DNA from: JBDREA01 sp043820265 | GTDB lineage: Archaea; Altiarchaeota; Altiarchaeia; IMC4; JBDREA01 | DNA: 18,798 nt | Assembly (NCBI GenBank): GCA_043820265.1 | Contig: JBDREA010000025.1 | Location: forward strand, 1 to 18,798 | Direction of reading: 5' to 3' | Shown: positions 13,035-18,798 of the stretch, piece by piece | Position numbering within the stretch: the first letter of the stretch is position 1 | How the letters are laid out: the number at the start of each line of letters is the position of its first letter | The notes under the pieces: generated by a model | What the model was told of the DNA's origin: nothing | Database searches by the model: none | Seen by the model: the letters and a program-made list of their open reading frames with translations, nothing else | Made by a program: the position numbers and the translations under genes

Positions 13035-15212
13035 TCAGGAGTAAGCCGGCCCGAGTTCTTTGTCTTCTCCTTTGCCTTTTTCTTTGTATCGTTTGAGTTC
13101 GTATTTGCTGACGCTGGGTTTGGCTTCTTTCAATGCTTCGTTAAAGTGTTTTGCCGAGACCTGCTTTGATCTAATGTTTTCTCTTAGTGCGAGCATTGCC
13201 GCTTCCCTACAGAGCCCTTCGATGTCTGCTCCGCTGAACTCATTAGTTCGTTTGGCGAGGTCTTTGATGTTCACGTCTTTTGTGAGAGGCATGTTTTTAG
13301 TGTGGATCTTGAAAATCTCTGCTCTTGATTTCTCGTCTGGAGGGGGGATCAGCACTTGTCGGTCGAATCGCCCGGGCCTTAGAAGGCTTGGGTCGATGAG
13401 TTCCTGCCTATTTGTGGAGCCTAGCACAATTACATTTTCTAAGGATTCGACGCCGTCTAATTCAGTGAGTATCTGGTTTACAACCGTCTCGTGGGCGTGG
13501 GTTCCCGATTCTCCGCTTCTGATAGGTGCGATTGCATCGATTTCGTCAAAGAAGATGATTGTTGGCGCGGTCTGCCTGGCTTTTTTGAAAATTTCTCGGA
13601 CCGCCTTTTCGGATTCACCCACCCACTTCGACAGGAGTTCAGGGCCCTTGACTGTAATGAAGTTTGCCTCGGATTCTGTCGCCACAGCCTTGGCCATAAG
13701 CGTTTTTCCGCATCCAGGGGGGCCATAGAGGAGAACCGCTTTTGGGGGGCGGATACCCATTCGCTCGAAGGCTTCTGCGTGTTTGAGAGGCCACTCTACG
13801 ACCTCTTTCATCTCTTGTTTAACCTTGTCTAATCCCCCAATATCTGCCCATTTTGTGCGTGGAACCTCCAGGAAGACTTCGCGCAAAGCCGAAGGCTGAA
13901 CGCTTTTTAATGCCTCCTTTAAGTCGTCCTTTGTGACCTCCAAGTTTTCCAGTACTTCTGCGGGAATCTCATCTTTTTCAAGGTTGAGGTCCGGTAGTAT
14001 TCGTTTTAGAGTGCTCATAGCCGCTTCTCTTGAGAGGGCGGCAAGGTCTGCTCCGACAAATCCGTGGGTGGAATTGGCGATCTTTTTTAAGTCGATATCT
14101 TTTGCCAAAGGCATTCCTCTTGTGTGGATTTGAAGTACCTCAAGGCGGCCGTCGCGGTCGGGTACACCTATCTCGATTTCCCTGTCGAATCGGCCGGGTC
14201 TTCTAAGTGCGGGATCGATTGCATCTACCCTGTTTGTAGCAGCTATCACTACAACTTCTCCCCTGCTCATCAAACCGTCCATGAGGGTCAATAGCTGGGC
14301 CACCACTCTTCTTTCGACTTCGCCTTTGGTCTCTTCGCGTTTAGGTGCGATTGAGTCCATTTCGTCTATGAAGATTATTGCCGGAGAGTTCTCCTGGGCT
14401 TCCTCAAATATTTCTCTGAGCTTTCTTTCAGATTCCCCATAGAACTTGTCCATGATTTCAGGCCCGTTTAATGCGATAAAGTAGGCATTTGTTTCAGATG
14501 CAACCGCCTTGGCAAGAAGCGTTTTTCCGGTTCCTGGCGGGCCGAATAGAAGCACTCCCTTAGGCGGCTGGATGCCGAGTTTTTCAAAGAGCTCCGGGTG
14601 TTTCATGGGAAGCTCAATCATCTCCCTCACTTTTGAAATCTCATCTTTTAGCCCGCCAATATCCTCATATCTGATGGCCGGGGCTTGTGCGAGGGTGACG
14701 TCTACCGGTTTTTCCTTTACTTCGATTTCCGTGTAGTCGCCGACCTGGACTATGTCCTTAGGACTGGTTGCTGCCACTTTGAAAGGTATCGATTGTCCCA
14801 GAACCGATATCACGAAGTGGTCACCTAGCACTACGGGCCTGCCCATTAGGATTCTTTGTTTTACGTGGTTTGCGAAGTCTGCGCCAAATGCTATCTGGTG
14901 GCTTACGGGTGCAATGGTGATCTTTTTTGCGTCCTGGAATTCGGCCTTGCTGACCTTTACTTTGTCTCCTAGCGACGATTGGCTGTTTTGCCTTAGAAGT
15001 CCGTCCATCCTGATGATGTCCAACCCTTCGTCTCCTGGGTGGGCTTGCCAGACGATTGCCGGGGTCTTTTTTGCGCCCTCGATCGCGATGATGTCGCCCG
15101 AGGAAACCTTTAATCTTTCAAGGTTTTGGCTACCTAGCCTTACGACTCCTCTGCCGACGTCGTTTTGCATGGCTTCGGCCACCTTGAGTTCAATCGTTTT
15201 CTTATCTGTCAT
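13035..15212 (-). CDS. cdc48: Cdc48/VAT-type double AAA+ ATPase
   Basis: 725 residues, the usual archaeal VAT length. The N-domain (about 1-175, double-psi beta-barrel plus four-stranded barrel) is followed by two AAA+ modules. D1: Walker A GPPGTGKT (224-231), pore loop KFYGES, Walker B IIFIDE (279-284). D2: Walker A GPPGCGKT (497-504), pore loop KWVGES, Walker B IIFFDE (552-557). Both have arginine-finger regions (RRPGRFDR, LRPGRFDR). The hexamer unfolds proteins, feeding the 20S proteasome in archaea. The last residues, AYS, loosely fit the HbYX proteasome-docking motif. It lies downstream of hsp20 with a 72-base gap, in the arrangement of a heat-shock cluster. Confidence 0.95.
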   Translation of the reverse strand: MTDKKTIELKVAEAMQNDVGRGVVRLGSQNLERLKVSSGDIIAIEGAKKTPAIVWQAHPGDEGLDIIRMDGLLRQNSQSSLGDKVKVSKAEFQDAKKITIAPVSHQIAFGADFANHVKQRILMGRPVVLGDHFVISVLGQSIPFKVAATSPKDIVQVGDYTEIEVKEKPVDVTLAQAPAIRYEDIGGLKDEISKVREMIELPMKHPELFEKLGIQPPKGVLLFGPPGTGKTLLAKAVASETNAYFIALNGPEIMDKFYGESERKLREIFEEAQENSPAIIFIDEMDSIAPKREETKGEVERRVVAQLLTLMDGLMSRGEVVVIAATNRVDAIDPALRRPGRFDREIEIGVPDRDGRLEVLQIHTRGMPLAKDIDLKKIANSTHGFVGADLAALSREAAMSTLKRILPDLNLEKDEIPAEVLENLEVTKDDLKEALKSVQPSALREVFLEVPRTKWADIGGLDKVKQEMKEVVEWPLKHAEAFERMGIRPPKAVLLYGPPGCGKTLMAKAVATESEANFITVKGPELLSKWVGESEKAVREIFKKARQTAPTIIFFDEIDAIAPIRSGESGTHAHETVVNQILTELDGVESLENVIVLGSTNRQELIDPSLLRPGRFDRQVLIPPPDEKSRAEIFKIHTKNMPLTKDVNIKDLAKRTNEFSGADIEGLCREAAMLALRENIRSKQVSAKHFNEALKEAKPSVSKYELKRYKEKGKGEDKELGPAYS

Positions 15213-15284
15213 GGTCGTTTAGATATTTGAGGAACTGAATTACATCATTAAAGAATAAATAAAAAAGCATCGGTCAGCTGGGTT
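15213..15284 (-). promoter_or_regulatory. hsp20-cdc48 gap: T-rich element (terminator or cdc48 promoter)
   Basis: On the minus strand, after the hsp20 stop, a TTTTTTATTTATT element (about 15267-15254) lies about 42-55 bases before the cdc48 ATG. It could be an oligo-T terminator for hsp20 or a TATA box for cdc48; readthrough from hsp20 is also possible. No good Shine-Dalgarno site precedes cdc48. Confidence 0.35.
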
Positions 15285-15869
15285 CTAACCAATGTTTACG
15301 CGGAATCTCTTGTCCTCGGCTTTTTGCGGTTCTTCCTTCTCTAGTTTGACTTCAAGGACCCCGTTTTTGTATCTGGCCTTGGCGGATTTTGGCTTCACTT
15401 TGTATTGAAGCAGTATCTCTTTTTTGTAGTTCTTCGTTGGCGTGTCTACGCTGATAGTCGCTTTCTCCTCTGTCAAATCCAGGTTTATGTCTTTTTTGTC
15501 TACTCCGGGAAGTTCGGCCAGCAGTGTTATGTCTTTTGTGTTTTCGATCAGGTCAGTCACTGGCTCTAGGGTTCGGGTTCGTTCTTTTTCCGAGGGAAGC
15601 CTTGGCACGGGATCGGGCAACACATGTGGTGTGCCTGCCTTTTGGGTCCATTCCCGCATCTCGGGTTTTCCGCCTAGCGGTTGCCTGTATTCTCTAACCT
15701 TTGTGACTCCGTCCGGTCCTGTGTGGGCCTCATAGCCCCAGCTGAATCCGGTCACGTTCGCACCGGGTGTCGCCTTAAAATCGTTTTCCCATTTTCCAAA
15801 TCCTTCCTCAAATTCCTTCTCTAATTGGTTGAAGAGCTCGAGGAATCCTGGTATTCTTGTTGGTTTCAT
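15285..15869 (-). CDS. hsp20: Hsp20 small heat-shock protein
   Basis: 194 residues. An unusually long N-terminal part (about 1-100), charged at first and then rich in Gly and Pro, precedes the alpha-crystallin domain (about 100-188): ITLLAELPGVDKKDI, the signature RYKNGVLEVKLEK, and a C-terminal VNI that fits the I/V-x-I motif used for oligomer contacts. The protein holds unfolding proteins without ATP, likely passing clients to refolding or to the Cdc48 encoded next. GAGGTGA (minus strand, 15882-15876) gives a good ribosome-binding site six bases before the ATG at 15869. The TATA box and dyads are upstream, facing the regulator gene. Confidence 0.9.
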   Translation of the reverse strand: MKPTRIPGFLELFNQLEKEFEEGFGKWENDFKATPGANVTGFSWGYEAHTGPDGVTKVREYRQPLGGKPEMREWTQKAGTPHVLPDPVPRLPSEKERTRTLEPVTDLIENTKDITLLAELPGVDKKDINLDLTEEKATISVDTPTKNYKKEILLQYKVKPKSAKARYKNGVLEVKLEKEEPQKAEDKRFRVNIG

Positions 15870-16007
15870 CTCAAATCACCTCATTTGGTTAAATTTATTT
15901 GTTTTTGTTTAAATAATATAGCCAAAACAAGTATTTAAAGGTTTCTGTTTAGAAAAAGCCGAAAGATTTTTATTTTATTAAATCAAATATAAAAGTACTG
16001 ATCAATC
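15870..16007. promoter_or_regulatory. Divergent heat-shock promoter region with dyad operators
   Basis: For hsp20, TTTAAATA on the minus strand (15939-15932) is a strong TATA box, with start expected near 15910. Two dyads overlap this promoter. TTTAAATA at 15908-15915 and TATTTAAA at 15932-15939 are perfect inverted copies with a 16-base gap spanning TATA box and start. TTTCT-GTTT-AGAAA (15942-15955) lies just upstream, where TFB binds. For the regulator, TATTTTAT (about 15971-15978) lies about 30 bases before its ATG, suggesting a leaderless message. Operator function is inferred from position. Confidence 0.5.
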
Positions 16008-16418
16008 ATGAGAGCCCACATACGCATAAGACGAATCGAAAGACCCTTCGAAAAAGACCTAGAGCGAGACCTAGACTGGCTTTGCTCGACATTCGGATTC
16101 TGTGAACCAGGCAGCCCAGAGTCCACGGCTTCCAGAATCTTTAGAGAAATAATCAAAGAAACCCAAAAAGATCAGGGCATCACAAGCACAAAGCTCGCCC
16201 GCGAAGTCGAAATGAGCCGCGGCGCCGTAGTCAACCACCTAAACAACCTAATCGAAGCAGGCCTAATAACAAAACAGGGAACCCACTATCAACTGAGAAG
16301 TGGAAACCTTCACCGAACCATCAGAGAAATCGAACGAGACATGATGCGCGTATTCGAAGACCTCGAAACAATGGCAGACGAAATCGACAAACAACTCGGA
16401 TTCAAAAGACGAGAATGA
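16008..16418 (+). CDS. Winged-helix regulator, probable HSR/Phr-like heat-shock repressor
   Basis: 136 residues. An ArsR-like winged helix-turn-helix lies at about 40-98, with the helix-turn-helix TSTKLAREVEMSRGAVVNHL (59-78) and a wing near LITKQGTHYQL. A charged helical C-terminus (about 100-132) probably dimerises. The gene is divergent from hsp20, and hsp20 is followed by cdc48. Archaeoglobus HSR1 lies in one cluster with hsp20 and cdc48, and Pyrococcus Phr represses hsp20 and an AAA+ ATPase gene, so context suggests the same role here. The known HSR1 palindrome (CTAAC-N5-GTTAG) is not present, so the operator differs. The stop overlaps the next ATG (ATGA). Confidence 0.75.
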   Translation: MRAHIRIRRIERPFEKDLERDLDWLCSTFGFCEPGSPESTASRIFREIIKETQKDQGITSTKLAREVEMSRGAVVNHLNNLIEAGLITKQGTHYQLRSGNLHRTIREIERDMMRVFEDLETMADEIDKQLGFKRRE

Positions 16419-16951
16419 ACCTCGAAGAAAAAGTTTTTGGAGCCCTGCTTGCAGTCTTCTTTATTTGCATCGCAGGGATTGCCTGGCTCATCTGGGCATG
16501 CGACTTCGAGTCCTTCGGAACATATGCGGATGTGAATCTCTCCTCGACGCAAAATCAACCGGCCGAACATCCCGACTACAACGTCACCTACAACGAAGCC
16601 CTTGAGAAAAACGACTACCGAATCTGCGGCCAAATCGTCGAGGAATATGTCCAAGACCAATGCTACCTAGACATCTCCCTTAGGACCAAGAACCCCTCCC
16701 TTTGCGGGCTTTTAAAGTATCCCTGGAGATTGGAGCTCTGCGAGCAAAAAGCCCTCGAATACCGAAGTGAGATGGGCGCAAACCTGACAGGTACCCCCGG
16801 CGGCTGGCTGGGTTGCCGGGGAAACGGGCTCGCAGTCTGCGTTGAAAAAGCACCTTGGGAATACTTCACCCAACACCCAGACTGCAAACCCAACCCAACC
16901 TGCGCAGGCAAATACTACCTCTGCAACGAAAACCTTTGCCCGACGCCGTAA
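16415..16951 (+). CDS. Membrane-anchored Cys-rich protein of unknown function
   Basis: 178 residues. One membrane helix (about 8-28) is followed by an outside region rich in Cys. Residues around 67-115 show a repeated pattern (YRICGQI...DQCYLDIS...PSLCGLL...LELCEQKA) with Cys spaced about 10-16 apart, similar to short Cys-pair helical repeats seen in many archaeal surface proteins. The end (GCRGNGLAVCVEK, CKPNPTC, YLCNENLC) adds eight... further Cys in a separate cluster. Disulphide bonding outside the cell is likely. Its ATG overlaps the regulator stop, so the two are co-transcribed, an unexpected pairing. I recognise no named family. Confidence 0.65.
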   Translation: MNLEEKVFGALLAVFFICIAGIAWLIWACDFESFGTYADVNLSSTQNQPAEHPDYNVTYNEALEKNDYRICGQIVEEYVQDQCYLDISLRTKNPSLCGLLKYPWRLELCEQKALEYRSEMGANLTGTPGGWLGCRGNGLAVCVEKAPWEYFTQHPDCKPNPTCAGKYYLCNENLCPTP

Positions 16952-16995
16952 AAGTCAACACAGAAAGAACCGCGGACTACGATTCAAACGAAGAG

Positions 16996-17006
16996 AATAA
17001 AAATCC
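16996..17006 (-). terminator. T-rich element after the small membrane-protein operon
   Basis: On the minus strand, TTTTTATT lies about 14-24 bases after the stop of the last gene of the operon. It is a plausible archaeal oligo-T terminator. The rest of the convergent gap 16952-17019 shows nothing recognisable. Confidence 0.3.
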
Positions 17007-17019
17007 TATCTTTCATCCA

Positions 17020-17268
17020 CTATCTCCTCTCCTCGTTCGATTTTCCGAGATTCAACAGTTTCTTATCCAAGTCGAACATCATAACTCCCATCACCGCGAG
17101 AGCCACTACAACAACGAATAGCGTTCGAAGCGGAACCGGAATATCTCCTCCACCAGTGTAAACATAAAATATGATCGCCCCTCCAACGATCAAGTAAACC
17201 GACTGCTTCATAGAAGACGGACCCGAAAACTGTTCCTGTGCTGTATCCTCTGTATTTTCGTTTTTCAT
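17020..17268 (-). CDS. Small two-helix membrane protein
   Basis: 82 residues: a polar N-terminus (1-20), two hydrophobic segments (about 22-38 and 47-65, around the loop TGGGDIPVPLRT), and a charged end (DLDKKLLNLGKSNEERR). No family recognised. It starts seven bases after the zinc-ribbon gene ends and so is the last gene of a three-gene minus-strand operon. There is no clear ribosome-binding site before the ATG at 17268. Confidence 0.55.
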   Translation of the reverse strand: MKNENTEDTAQEQFSGPSSMKQSVYLIVGGAIIFYVYTGGGDIPVPLRTLFVVVVALAVMGVMMFDLDKKLLNLGKSNEERR

Positions 17269-17275
17269 TTTTATT

Positions 17276-17503
17276 CTATTTCTCGTTTATTAATTTATCT
17301 GTTTCCTCTTTTTTCTCTTTAAGGAATTTTTCATAGTCTTCTTTCGTATCGAAAATTATTGGATTTCCACTGAAATTACAGTCCCGACAACACATCGCCG
17401 GAGGAGAAACACCCCCTGGCTGATGGAAACCCAAACCCATAGATGAATGGTTGATGTTTCGGCTGCCACACCTCATACAACACCAGATCTCATGTTTGGT
17501 CAT
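17276..17503 (-). CDS. Small zinc-ribbon protein
   Basis: 75 residues with two Cys knuckles, CCMRC (8-12) and CCRDC (38-42), each containing a C-x2-C pair (Cys9/12 and Cys39/42), the pattern of a structural zinc ribbon. The C-terminus is a charged helix (DTKEDYEKFLKEKKEETDK). No membrane segment. It may bind nucleic acid or a protein partner; the function is unknown. It sits between two membrane-protein genes with gaps of six and seven bases. Confidence 0.65.
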   Translation of the reverse strand: MTKHEIWCCMRCGSRNINHSSMGLGFHQPGGVSPPAMCCRDCNFSGNPIIFDTKEDYEKFLKEKKEETDKLINEK

Positions 17504-17509
17504 TTTTTT

Positions 17510-17860
17510 TTATTTCTCGGCTTCTAACTTCGAAGACCTCTTTTTACCATTCAACATCAATCTCATATTCTCCCCACAGAAACTAGTTTTTAGATAAACC
17601 ATTCCAAGGAGGACAATGGCAAAGACTGCTGTTAAGACATGAGTGGGTGTTTCTCCGAATAGTAACAAGGATAAATTCCAAGGAAACAAGACAATAACAT
17701 TAATGATGATAACTAAGTGAAGTGAATAACGAAATGATGTTACTAATTCATGCCATAAATTAATCCATCTCACAATTCTTGGAGCACTTTCCATATTTGG
17801 TGCTAAAGAGCCAAGAATAGAAAGAAATGCCATTAGAAAAAAAAGTAAAATGTAGGTCAA
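17510..17860 (-). CDS. Small membrane protein with about three helices
   Basis: About 116 residues from the TTG at 17860, chosen because GGAG (minus strand, 17869-17866) lies five bases before it; another TTG at 17875 has no such site. Hydrophobic segments are at about 2-20, 46-67 and 74-92, followed by a basic tail (MRLMLNGKKRSSKLEAEK). A hydrophilic loop (NMESAPRIVRWINLWHE) separates the first two. Family unknown. It is the first gene of the operon; its upstream region is cut by the insertion sequence beginning near 17901, so its native promoter may be partly displaced. Confidence 0.55.
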   Translation of the reverse strand: MTYILLFFLMAFLSILGSLAPNMESAPRIVRWINLWHELVTSFRYSLHLVIIINVIVLFPWNLSLLLFGETPTHVLTAVFAIVLLGMVYLKTSFCGENMRLMLNGKKRSSKLEAEK

Positions 17861-17925
17861 TATCGCTCCTTTCAACCACCAAAGGAAAAATTCAACAAAC
17901 GGCTTTGTAGAAATGCTTGATTTTT

Positions 17926-17963
17926 GAGGAGGTCAATCTATGAAGCTGTTTGCTCCATAGATT
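17926..17963 (+). promoter_or_regulatory. Transposase leader: strong ribosome-binding site, 6-codon ORF and hairpin
   Basis: GAGGAGGT (17926-17933) is a near-perfect Shine-Dalgarno sequence six bases before an ATG that encodes only MKLFAP then TAG (17940-17960). The same stretch forms an 8-base perfect inverted repeat, AATCTATG (17935-17942) and CATAGATT (17956-17963), with a 13-base loop, burying the mini-ORF start. The transposase ATG at 17979 is in the same frame, after a second stop. This could be a control leader or a decayed original start. Confidence 0.4.
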
Positions 17964-17978
17964 ATTTGGAGATTATAA

Positions 17979-18798
17979 ATGACTTCCTCAAGTGATTATG
18001 AGAACCAGTATTTAAGGCTGGTTGCGGACTTGGGGGGTGTTTTGCGGGATAAGTGTGTTCAGTTGTATAGTTGCCGTTTCAGCAGGCAAGACTACACAGT
18101 ACACCAACACATCATTTTGTTGGTTTTGCGTTCGAAAGAACGCAAACCGTATCGAGATTTTTGCCAGTGGCTTGGGGTAGCGTCCGAGGTCTGTGAGGCT
18201 TTAGATTTGCGGCAGGTGCCGCATTATACGACGTTGCAAAAGCAGGCGTCTCGTCTGCCACCGGGTTTTTTAGAAGCGTTGATGGCCTGGATTGGGTTAA
18301 GCAAAATCCAGAAGTCTGAGATTGTTGCAATCGATGGGACGGGTTTCAGTTTGGATTTTAGCAGCCACCACTACTGCCAGCGCATTGGCCGAAAAGACAA
18401 GCACCGAAACTATTTGAAAACCTCAATCACTGCTGAAGTGAACGACCAGATCCTTATCGGTGCCAGGTGTCGTTTGAAGCGCCGCCACGACAACCACGAC
18501 TTTGCACCCCTCATGCGTAAAACACGCAAGAGACTCAAATTCGAGACACTCGTGGCCGACAAAGGCTATGATAGTGAGGATAACCTTGAGTTCGTCGAAG
18601 ACGAACTACACGCCACACCCATCATACCACCCAAATACGCCGACAAACCACCCGACAAAACACGCGGCACACGACGCACAAAACTCAAACTCCACTTCCC
18701 AATAGAAAAATACAGTCATCGAAACAAAATCGAAAGCATCATCAGCGTTGTGAAACGCAAATACGGCAGCACAATCTACAGCCGAACCCACCGCACCA
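17979..18798 (+). CDS. DDE transposase, IS4/IS5 type, 3' end cut by window edge
   Basis: 273 residues are visible with no stop before the window ends. The ATG at 17979 has GGAG (17968-17971) seven bases before it. The RNase H-like catalytic triad is complete: Asp119 (VAIDGTG), Asp194 (LVADKGYDS) and Glu252. The last lies in YSHRNKIESIISVVK, a perfect Y-(2)-R-(3)-E-(6)-K signature of the IS4/IS5 superfamily. The N-terminal 100 residues hold the expected helical DNA-binding region. It looks intact as far as seen and should cut and paste the element. Base composition (CAC/CGC/ACA-rich at the end) differs from the neighbouring membrane-protein genes, consistent with transfer. Confidence 0.88.
   Translation, partial: MTSSSDYENQYLRLVADLGGVLRDKCVQLYSCRFSRQDYTVHQHIILLVLRSKERKPYRDFCQWLGVASEVCEALDLRQVPHYTTLQKQASRLPPGFLEALMAWIGLSKIQKSEIVAIDGTGFSLDFSSHHYCQRIGRKDKHRNYLKTSITAEVNDQILIGARCRLKRRHDNHDFAPLMRKTRKRLKFETLVADKGYDSEDNLEFVEDELHATPIIPPKYADKPPDKTRGTRRTKLKLHFPIEKYSHRNKIESIISVVKRKYGSTIYSRTHRT

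Larger units (their letters stand above)
17901..18798 (+). mobile_element. Insertion sequence of IS4/IS5 type, left part (runs off the window)
   Basis: The proposed left end is GGCTTTGTAGAAATGC at 17901-17916, a sequence resembling terminal inverted repeats of this group. The leader follows to 17978, then the transposase gene. The right end is outside the window, so the inverted repeat cannot be confirmed and no target duplication can be read. Confidence 0.65.

Noticed and set aside
14752..15222. 156-codon plus-strand frame opposite the cdc48 N-domain
   Set aside because: Antisense shadow of a conserved gene, with no motif and no promoter or ribosome-binding site.
16965..16995. tRNA-like T-loop (ATTCAAA) in the gap after the Cys-rich protein gene
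   Set aside because: No matching T-stem, acceptor stem or anticodon arm could be formed; a chance match.
17940..17981. UAG read-through (pyrrolysine) joining MKLFAP to the transposase
   Set aside because: A TAA stop follows before the transposase ATG, and TAG is the ordinary stop of several genes here (gltB2, gltB3, vapC, hsp20).
1..18798. CRISPR array or other tandem repeat block
   Set aside because: No regularly spaced repeats were seen; the only clear direct repeats are the radB and gltB3 gene-end pairs.

Overview
This is archaeal DNA, most likely from a euryarchaeal-type or related uncultivated anaerobic lineage. The evidence is the gene set: RadB, Mre11, a NOG1-type GTPase, a VAT/Cdc48 double AAA+ ATPase, a glutamate synthase split into three separate subunits, and an HdrB/HdrC-like iron-sulphur protein. 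Promoters look archaeal (TATA-like boxes about 25 bases before starts, several probably leaderless genes), with Shine-Dalgarno sites mainly inside operons. I cannot name the genus. No rRNA, tRNA or CRISPR was seen.

Layout. 1-1349: 3' part of a gene for a gingipain-like C25 cysteine peptidase, convergent with and touching radB. 1346-4124 (minus strand): mre11 followed by radB, now separated by a PIN/UPF0175 toxin-antitoxin pair. 4164-5123: NOG1-like GTPase, divergent from mre11. 5232-10125: a tight operon of an HdrBC-like fusion protein, then gltB1, gltB2 and gltB3. 10122-10724: a VapBC pair. 10812-11465: a predicted type I membrane protein. 11518-12972: NAD(P)HX repair enzyme Nnr. 13035-15212: Cdc48/VAT. 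15285-15869: Hsp20. 16008-16951: an HSR/Phr-like winged-helix regulator, divergent from hsp20, overlapping the gene of a Cys-rich membrane-anchored protein. 17020-17860: three small minus-strand genes (two membrane proteins and a zinc-ribbon protein). 17901-18798: the left part of an IS4/IS5-type insertion sequence whose transposase runs off the window.

The main discovery is that both toxin-antitoxin pairs sit between two copies of the end of a neighbouring housekeeping gene. A 22-codon copy of the radB 5' end lies 4 bases after mre11, exactly where radB should begin, and the complete radB lies beyond the PIN module. A 12-codon copy of the gltB3 3' end, with its own stop codon, lies beyond the VapBC module, next to the convergent gene that should adjoin gltB3. 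In both cases the copies differ almost only at synonymous positions (11 of 12 changes for radB, 2 of 2 for gltB3). That is not expected if one copy had simply decayed after duplication. It suggests each cassette arrived with a gene end from a related allele and rebuilt the interrupted gene. No recombinase lies in either cassette.

The glutamate synthase operon has no NADPH (GltD-like) subunit; instead the HdrBC-like protein is translationally coupled to it, suggesting an unusual electron input. The hsp20/cdc48/regulator cluster resembles the known archaeal heat-shock regulon and carries dyads over the hsp20 promoter.
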